Assembly (NCBI GenBank): GCA_023427865.1
Contig: JAEYZV010000037.1
Location: forward strand, 1 to 5,033
Direction of reading: 5' to 3'
Length of the DNA: 5,033 bases
Origin: Acidobacteriota bacterium
GTDB taxonomy: Bacteria > Acidobacteriota > Vicinamibacteria > Vicinamibacterales > Vicinamibacteraceae
Positions 1-5,033 of this stretch are shown piece after piece. A program made the translations under genes and the position numbers. How positions within the stretch are numbered: the stretch's first letter is position 1; each line of letters starts with the position of its first letter. A model generated the notes under the pieces. That model saw only the letters and a program-made list of their open reading frames with translations, was not told the origin of the DNA and did no database searches.

Positions 1-5
1 GGCGT

Positions 6-27
6 GCGCTCCGCGCTTGCGGAGTGC
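6..27 (+). repeat. Short GC-rich hairpin upstream of the pilin start
   Basis: Bases 6-14 (GCGCTCCGC) can pair with 19-27 (GCGGAGTGC) around a GCTT loop: nine pairs, one of them a G-T wobble, with a perfect six-base core. No T-run follows, so it is not a standard intrinsic terminator. It may lie at the end of an upstream gene outside the window or in the pilin leader. The pairing is seen directly; any role is guesswork, since such stems also arise by chance in DNA this GC-rich. Confidence 0.35.
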
Positions 28-56
28 CGTGACGTGCCGTGGTGGCAGAGCGTGAG

Positions 57-107
57 CCTCGCCGAAGCCGAGCGCGTGAGTGACCGCCGCGCTCGGCGAA
101 GGCGGGG
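57..107 (+). repeat. Two-tier inverted repeat spanning the pilin start region
   Basis: The apical stem is a perfect ten-base inverted repeat: GCCGAGCGCG at 67-76 and CGCGCTCGGC at 88-97, with an 11-base loop (77-87). Beyond a symmetric GAA/GAA internal loop (64-66 and 98-100) pairing resumes for seven more pairs, 57-63 with 101-107, including one wobble. That gives 17 pairs in all. The preferred GTG start of the pilin (76-78) sits where the apical stem meets the loop. In mRNA this could influence initiation; it could also be a by-product of the arginine-rich leader codons. There is no T-tract. Confidence 0.45.
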
Positions 108-480
108 ATTCACGCTCCTCGAGCTGATGGTCGTGATGGCGCTCATCGTCGTCATCGCGGGCATGGCGATGGCCAGCTACCGCAACTCGGTGACGCTCGC
201 CCAGGAAGCCGTGCTGCGCGAGGACCTCTTCCGCATGCGCGACGCCATCGACCAGTACTACGCCGACAAGAACAAGTACCCGTCCACGCTCGAGGCGCTC
301 GTGACCGACGGCTATCTGCGGGCCATCCCCGACGATCCGTTCACGAAGTCGAACACGACATGGCAGGAGATCCCCGCCGAGCCCGACGTCAACAACCCGT
401 CAGCGGAGCTGGGGGTGTACAACGTGAAGAGCGGGTCGGACAAGCTCTCGATGCAGGGCACGCCGTACTCCGAGTGGTAG
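76..480 (+). CDS. Type II secretion / type IV pilin-like pseudopilin (GspG-like)
   Basis: A small prepilin, probably a subunit of a type II secretion pseudopilus or a type IV pilus-like filament. From the GTG at 76 it has 134 residues: an arginine-rich leader (SDRRARRRR), the prepilin peptidase site G11/F12, then FTLLELMVV with the conserved Glu-5 of the mature chain. A hydrophobic helix runs to about residue 34, followed by a short soluble domain. The segment RMRDAIDQYYADKNKYPSTL is typical of GspG-like proteins. The GspG calcium loop is not clearly recognisable; the tail is rich in Asp, Asn and Ser and ends in SEW. The frame stays open to GTG codons at 52 and at 4, giving 142 or 158 residues. 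I prefer 76 because leaders are usually short, but Shine-Dalgarno support is weak for all of them. Family is confident, exact role and start are not. Confidence 0.82.
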   Translation: MSDRRARRRRGFTLLELMVVMALIVVIAGMAMASYRNSVTLAQEAVLREDLFRMRDAIDQYYADKNKYPSTLEALVTDGYLRAIPDDPFTKSNTTWQEIPAEPDVNNPSAELGVYNVKSGSDKLSMQGTPYSEW

Positions 481-522
481 CCGTGCTGGCGTGACCCGGC
501 GCGCCGTCCGGACGTCTTCGCC

Positions 523-1560
523 ATGTCTCCCTCTCCGCCCCTTGTCACCGTCACCGGCGCCACGGGTTTCATCGCGCTGCACTGCATCGCGCAGCTGCTG
601 CTCCAGGGCTACCGCGTGCGGGGCACGATCCGGGCGCAGGAGCGGGACGCCCGTGTGCGCCGCGCCCTCGCGACCCTGACCGATGCCGGCCACCGCCTGG
701 AGACGGTCACCGCGCACCTCGAAGACGACGCCGGCTGGGCCGAAGCCGTCGACGGCGCGACATTCGTGCTGCACACGGCCTCTCCGGTGCTCGCACGGCT
801 GCCGCGCCCGGGCGAGGACGTGATTGCCCCTGCCAGGGACGGCACGCTGCGCGTGCTCGAGGCAGCGGCCGGTGCCGGCGTTCGGCGGGTCGTGCTCACG
901 TCGTCGATCGCGGCCGTGATGGCCGGCGCGGCGCGCACGCCGGGGCGCATCTTCACCGAGTGGGACTGGACCGACCCCGACGCGTGCCGGCTCGCCTACA
1001 ACAAGGGCAAGACGCTGGCCGAGCGTGCCGCGTGGGAGTTCGTCGCCCAGGATCCCTCGCGCATGGAACTGGTCGCGATCAATCCGTCGTTCGTGCTGGG
1101 CCCGTCCCTGAGCGGCGCCGACAACGCCTCCAACGAGATCGTCCGCAAGGCGCTCGATCGCGAACTGCCGTTGCTGCCCCGCATCATGTTCCCGATCGTG
1201 GACGTCCGGGACGTGGCGACCGCGCACGTGCTCGCGATGACCGAACCGCGCGCCGCCGGTGAACGGTTCCTGATCTCGGAAGGCGAGTACTGGTACACGG
1301 ACATCGTCGCCGTCCTGCGGGACGGAGGGTTCGACGTTCCGTCGCGGCAGGCGCCCGACTGGCTCGTGCGCACGCTTGGCTGGGTCAACCCGTCGGTCCG
1401 GATGCTGGTCGATCGCGTCGGCTGGGAGCATCACGTATCGAGCGACAAAGCGCGGGAGATCCTCGGCTGGACCTCCCGCCCGATGCCGCAGTCGGTGCTG
1501 GACACGGCACGCGCCATCGCGGCGCGGCGCGCTACCGCAACGCGGCACTCACCGGCGTGA
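523..1560 (+). CDS. Extended SDR NAD(P)-dependent reductase, GRE2 / dihydroflavonol-reductase type
   Basis: A 345-residue cytosolic oxidoreductase of the extended short-chain dehydrogenase family, near the usual length. The N-terminal Rossmann motif is TGATGFIA (residues 11-18); the usual third glycine is Ala-18, as in yeast GRE2-type carbonyl reductases. Arg-37 at the end of beta-2 (GTIR) suggests NADPH. VLHTASP (82-88) and VVLTSS (123-128) follow, with the catalytic Ser at 127/128 and the YxxxK pair Tyr-159/Lys-163 in YNKGK. AAWEF (169-173), NPSFVLGP (187-194) and DVRDVATAH (227-235) are further family marks. The likely reaction is reduction of an aldehyde, ketone or flavanonol-like substrate; the sequence does not reveal which. 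The ATG at 523 lies 42 bases after the pilin stop with no clear Shine-Dalgarno; no other in-frame ATG or GTG lies between, so this start is favoured. The 3' end overlaps the convergent glnK gene by 29 bp. Confidence 0.9.
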   Translation: MSPSPPLVTVTGATGFIALHCIAQLLLQGYRVRGTIRAQERDARVRRALATLTDAGHRLETVTAHLEDDAGWAEAVDGATFVLHTASPVLARLPRPGEDVIAPARDGTLRVLEAAAGAGVRRVVLTSSIAAVMAGAARTPGRIFTEWDWTDPDACRLAYNKGKTLAERAAWEFVAQDPSRMELVAINPSFVLGPSLSGADNASNEIVRKALDRELPLLPRIMFPIVDVRDVATAHVLAMTEPRAAGERFLISEGEYWYTDIVAVLRDGGFDVPSRQAPDWLVRTLGWVNPSVRMLVDRVGWEHHVSSDKAREILGWTSRPMPQSVLDTARAIAARRATATRHSPA

Positions 1561-1894
1561 CCGCATCCTGGTCCTTCTCGCCTGTCCGGATGCGGACCAC
1601 GCGTTCGACCGGCAGCACGAAGATCTTGCCGTCGCCGACGTCGCCCGTGCGGGCGGCCTCGCTGATGGCGTCGATCGTCGGCTCGACGAAGGCGTCGCTC
1701 ACGCCGATCTCGATGCGCGCCTTCTCGGCGAGCGCCATCTTCACGGTCGTGCCACGGTAGTTCTCGACGTGCTCGGTCTCGCCGCCGTGTCCCTGCACGC
1801 GGCTGATGGTCAGCCCGCGCACCTGCGCACGGAAGAGGGCTTCGAGCACCGGGTTCAGGCGGTCTGGCCGCACGATGGCCACCACGAGTTTCAT
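1532..1894 (-). CDS. glnK: PII nitrogen regulatory protein (GlnB/GlnK family)
   Basis: A 120-residue PII protein, normally a cytosolic trimer that senses ATP/ADP and 2-oxoglutarate and, as GlnK, plugs the AmtB channel. It aligns without gaps to E. coli GlnK: start MKLVVAIVRP, T-loop Y46-R47-G48, Lys-58, the ATP-binding stretch TGDVGDGKIFV (83-93) and RIRTGE with Arg-101 and Arg-103. Two T-loop positions differ. The uridylylated Tyr-51 is Val (YRGTTV), and Gln-39, which helps bind Mg/2-oxoglutarate, is Glu (GHGGETEH). It therefore probably works without GlnD-type uridylylation. The start ATG overlaps the amtB stop in ATGA, with GAAGGAGG six bases upstream, so translation is likely coupled. Being paired with amtB favours the name glnK over glnB. 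The last nine codons or so overlap the SDR gene on the other strand. Confidence 0.95.
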   Translation of the reverse strand: MKLVVAIVRPDRLNPVLEALFRAQVRGLTISRVQGHGGETEHVENYRGTTVKMALAEKARIEIGVSDAFVEPTIDAISEAARTGDVGDGKIFVLPVERVVRIRTGEKDQDAVTPVSAALR

Positions 1895-3174
1895 GCCCGG
1901 CCTCCTTCGGTCGTCACGGTGGCGGTCGCCATGACGGACGGCACGAGGTCCGGTCCGATCAGGATGGCACCATCGCCCTCGGCGTACGCCTCCTCGCCGT
2001 GGTCGCACAGGTCGAGGCCGAGCGCCTCGCTGCGTGCCGTCGCGCGCAGCGGCAGCACGAGACCGACGAGCTTCAGCAGCACGAACGTGAGGGCCACGCT
2101 GTAGGCGAGCGCGGCGGCGACGCCAGCGGCCTGGATGACCACCTGTGACGCATTCCCGTCGATGAGACCGCTCGCCGATCCGCTCCACGCCGCTTCGGCG
2201 AACACGCCGGTCAGCAGAGCCCCCACCATGCCGCCGACGCCGTGCGCGGCGATGACGTCGAGCGAGTCGTCGAGGCGCGTGCGGGCGCGCCACATGATGG
2301 CGAAGTAGCTCGGGACCGCCGCGATTCCGCCGAGCATCAATGCCGACCTGGGGCTGACGAAGCCCGCCGCGGGCGTGATCGCCACCAGACCCACGACGAT
2401 GGCGGTCGCGCCGCCGACGGCCGTCACGCGCCCGGTCCGGATCACGTCGAGGAGCGTCCACACCACGAGCGTCGCCATCGGCGCGAACAGCGTGTTGGCG
2501 AACGCGAGGCCGGCGATGCCGTTTGCCGACAGCGCGCTGCCCGCGTTGAAGCCGAACCACCCGAACCAGAGCAGGCCGGCGCCGAGCAGCGTGAACGGCA
2601 CGTTGTGCGGCAGCATCGCCTGCCGGCCATGGTCGTGGCGCGGCCCGACGACGAGCGCGGCGACTGCTGCAGCTGCGGCCGCGTTCACGTGCACGACGGT
2701 GCCGCCCGCGAAGTCGAGCGCGCCCATCGTCGCGAGCCAGCCGCCGCCCCATACCCAGTGGGCGACCGGCGCATACACGGTGAGCATCCACAGCGTGATG
2801 AAGGCCAGGTACGCGCTGAACCGCATGCGCTCGACGATCGCGCCCGAGATGAGCGCGGCGGTGATCACCGCGAACGTGCCCTGGAACGCCATGAACAGCA
2901 CGTGCGGAATCGTGCCCTGCGCATCGAGCGTCACGTCACGCAGCAGGGCGAACTGCAGCCCACCGACGAGCGTGGTGCCTGGGGCGAAGGCGAGCGAGTA
3001 GCCGAGCAGGGCCCAGGCGACGCCGGCAAAGCCCAGCGCGATGAACGACATCATCATCGTGTTGAGCGCATTCTTGGACCGGACCAGGCCGCCGTAGAAG
3101 AAGGCCAGGGCCGGCGTCATCAGCAGCACGAGGGCCGTGGCGACGAGCATCCACGCCACATCCGCGTTGTTCAT
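1891..3174 (-). CDS. amtB: Ammonium channel AmtB (Amt/MEP/Rh family)
   Basis: A 427-residue inner-membrane ammonium channel, expected as a trimer with 11 membrane helices; the length is normal. Pore residues can be matched to E. coli AmtB: Phe-101 (FQGTF), Trp-142 (VWGGG), Asp-154 (GALDFAGG), the twin histidines His-162 (VVHVNA) and His-311 (HGVGG), and Phe-209 (GWFGFNAGSA). All are present, so it should conduct ammonium. The cytosolic tail has GLDLCDHGEEAYAEG (386-400), the conserved region that couples subunits and meets GlnK. No cleavable signal peptide is evident; the chain begins almost directly with helix 1. The frame is open upstream to 3393, but the ATG at 3174 is chosen because GGAGG lies four bases before it and homologous sequence begins there. 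It is followed by glnK with an ATGA overlap and preceded by a sigma-54 activator gene in the same direction. Confidence 0.96.
   Translation of the reverse strand: MNNADVAWMLVATALVLLMTPALAFFYGGLVRSKNALNTMMMSFIALGFAGVAWALLGYSLAFAPGTTLVGGLQFALLRDVTLDAQGTIPHVLFMAFQGTFAVITAALISGAIVERMRFSAYLAFITLWMLTVYAPVAHWVWGGGWLATMGALDFAGGTVVHVNAAAAAAVAALVVGPRHDHGRQAMLPHNVPFTLLGAGLLWFGWFGFNAGSALSANGIAGLAFANTLFAPMATLVVWTLLDVIRTGRVTAVGGATAIVVGLVAITPAAGFVSPRSALMLGGIAAVPSYFAIMWRARTRLDDSLDVIAAHGVGGMVGALLTGVFAEAAWSGSASGLIDGNASQVVIQAAGVAAALAYSVALTFVLLKLVGLVLPLRATARSEALGLDLCDHGEEAYAEGDGAILIGPDLVPSVMATATVTTEGGRA
1901..1908 (-). promoter_or_regulatory. Strong ribosome binding site of glnK
   Basis: On the minus strand GAAGGAGG lies six bases before the glnK ATG, inside the last codons of amtB. 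This near-perfect Shine-Dalgarno sequence fixes the glnK start and supports expression of more GlnK than simple read-through coupling would give. Confidence 0.8.
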
Positions 3175-3178
3175 CGAG

Positions 3179-3183
3179 CCTCC
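3179..3183 (-). promoter_or_regulatory. Ribosome binding site of amtB
   Basis: GGAGG on the minus strand, four bases before the ATG at 3174. The spacing is slightly short but the core is perfect. It decides between this start and in-frame starts farther upstream (for example the ATG at 3279), which would add a basic, non-conserved extension. Confidence 0.7.
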
Positions 3184-3356
3184 GGGCGGAGCGACGAGCC
3201 AGGCAGGGCGCCGTGCCCCGCGTGTGTCGCGTTCCGCTCGCCGTCGTGCTGTAGCAACATCGATGCTCGACCGCTCCATGCACGCCCCGACCCGAGCTAT
3301 CCAGTTGGGTTGGAACGACTTGGATGAACAGTTGCGATGGCGCGCCGCAGGAGAAT

Positions 3357-3518
3357 CCGACAATCTCGTCGCGACGCGCGGATGATCCGACAAATTTGTT
3401 CGATGCTTCCTCGAGCGGACCGAGATGGCTCGATCGTGTAGGCGGGGCCTCCGGACAGGGGATACGCCGCCAGCCGATCGGGCAGCGCGACGCGTCCGCT
3501 TCGCTCCCGAGCCGACAA
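3357..3518 (-). repeat. Three direct copies of TTGTCGG upstream of amtB
   Basis: On the minus strand TTGTCGG occurs at 3363-3357, 3393-3387 and 3518-3512. The first two share the longer form TTGTCGGAT and are exactly 30 bp apart, about three helical turns. The third is directly preceded, on the minus strand, by a related GTTGTCGA, giving two TTGTCG units eight bases apart. All have the same orientation toward amtB. Such phased direct repeats resemble transcription factor sites, but no known factor is recognised. Confidence 0.4.
3385..3404. promoter_or_regulatory. Imperfect 20-bp palindrome, candidate operator
   Basis: The sequence ATCCGACAAATTTGTTCGAT is symmetric at eight of ten base pairs, around a perfect core ACAAATTTGT (3390-3399). 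It contains one of the TTGTCGG copies on the minus strand and lies about 210 bp upstream of amtB, in the most AT-rich part of the window. This is the usual form of a dimeric helix-turn-helix binding site. The binding protein is unknown. Confidence 0.35.
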
Positions 3519-3551
3519 TTCGACAACCACGGACCCGGCACCCGGTCCCGA

Positions 3552-5033
<1,482 letters not shown>

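Larger units (their letters stand above)
3175..3551. other. Gene-free stretch between the sigma-54 activator and amtB
   Basis: This 377-bp stretch has no convincing gene on either strand. It is visibly less GC-rich than its flanks, mainly at 3350-3405. It should hold the amtB-glnK promoter, yet I found no -24/-12 element with correct spacing, no NifA-type TGT-N10-ACA site, no NtrC-type dyad and no convincing sigma-70 hexamers on the minus strand. What stands out is the TTGTCGG repeats and the palindrome listed separately. No T-rich terminator hairpin was seen after the activator gene, so read-through into amtB is possible. Confidence 0.6.

Noticed and set aside
505..514. Perfect palindrome CGTCCGGACG eight bases before the SDR start.
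   Set aside because: Ten bases with no loop in high-GC DNA; no second copy or promoter context.
400..1548. Long minus-strand open frame (about 382 codons) antisense to the SDR gene.
   Set aside because: Arg-rich, low-complexity translation with no domain, opposite a well-supported reductase; a GC-bias artefact.
3203..3219. Sigma-54-like promoter on the minus strand, GGGGCACGGCGCCCTGC, just before the amtB ribosome binding site.
   Set aside because: The -24 half (GGCACG) is good and the position is right, but GG and GC are 11 instead of 10 bases apart and the -12 half is CTGC. Sigma-54 spacing is strict, so I do not call it.
3273..3288. Another minus-strand GG-N10-GC pair upstream of amtB.
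   Set aside because: Only the invariant GG and GC fit; the flanks (GGGCGTG, GAGC) are poor, as expected by chance in GC-rich DNA.
2242..3327. Long plus-strand open frame (about 361 codons) antisense to amtB.
   Set aside because: Composition is Arg/His/Glu-rich without any recognisable domain; it is the antisense reflection of a clearly real channel gene.
3321..3336. Plus-strand TGG-N9-TTGC resembling a -24/-12 promoter.
   Set aside because: Spacing fits but only TGG and TTGC match, and it points away from amtB toward the 3' end of the activator gene, where no plus-strand gene exists.
3175..3393. N-terminal extension of AmtB by up to 73 residues.
   Set aside because: The extension is basic and not membrane-like, while the GGAGG before the ATG at 3174 and family alignment support the shorter protein.
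3530..3547. Small hairpin GGACC/GGTCC just after the activator stop codon.
   Set aside because: Five-base stem with an eight-base loop and no following T-run; not a credible terminator.

Overview
The window is high-GC bacterial DNA with four complete or nearly complete protein genes and one gene that runs off the right edge. The pseudopilin at the left end (arginine-rich leader, GFTLLEL, and a soluble part of the type MRDAIDQYYADKNKYP...GYLRAIPDDPF) resembles the GspG-like pilins that I recall as abundant in Acidobacteriota, particularly Vicinamibacterales. That lineage is a best guess from memory of protein style; nothing in the window proves it.

Layout. Plus strand: a short GspG-like pseudopilin (about 76-480), then an NADPH-type extended SDR reductase of the GRE2/dihydroflavonol-reductase group (523-1560). 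Minus strand, read right to left: a GAF/AAA+/Fis-HTH sigma-54 activator of NifA type (5033-3552, 5' end missing), a 377-bp gene-free stretch, the ammonium channel amtB (3174-1891) and the PII signal protein glnK (1894-1532). amtB and glnK overlap by four bases (ATGA), and each has a clear Shine-Dalgarno sequence. glnK and the SDR gene are convergent, and their 3' ends overlap by 29 bp.

How the genes fit together. amtB-glnK is the classical ammonium-uptake and uptake-sensing pair: AmtB conducts ammonium and GlnK binds ATP/ADP and 2-oxoglutarate and blocks the channel when nitrogen is plentiful. The sigma-54 activator immediately upstream, in the same direction, is the obvious candidate to drive the pair, so the right two thirds of the window looks like a nitrogen-assimilation module. 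The GlnK here lacks the Tyr-51 uridylylation site, so it probably signals by ligand binding alone. No good -24/-12 promoter was found in front of amtB. The gene-free stretch does hold three direct copies of TTGTCGG and a 20-bp imperfect palindrome, which are candidate regulator sites. The pilin and SDR genes have no evident functional link to the nitrogen genes.

The most unusual non-coding signals are a large two-tier inverted repeat over the start of the pilin gene, the TTGTCGG repeats before amtB, and the convergent gene overlap. I did not find evidence of a wholly new system; the novelty here is in details of regulation.
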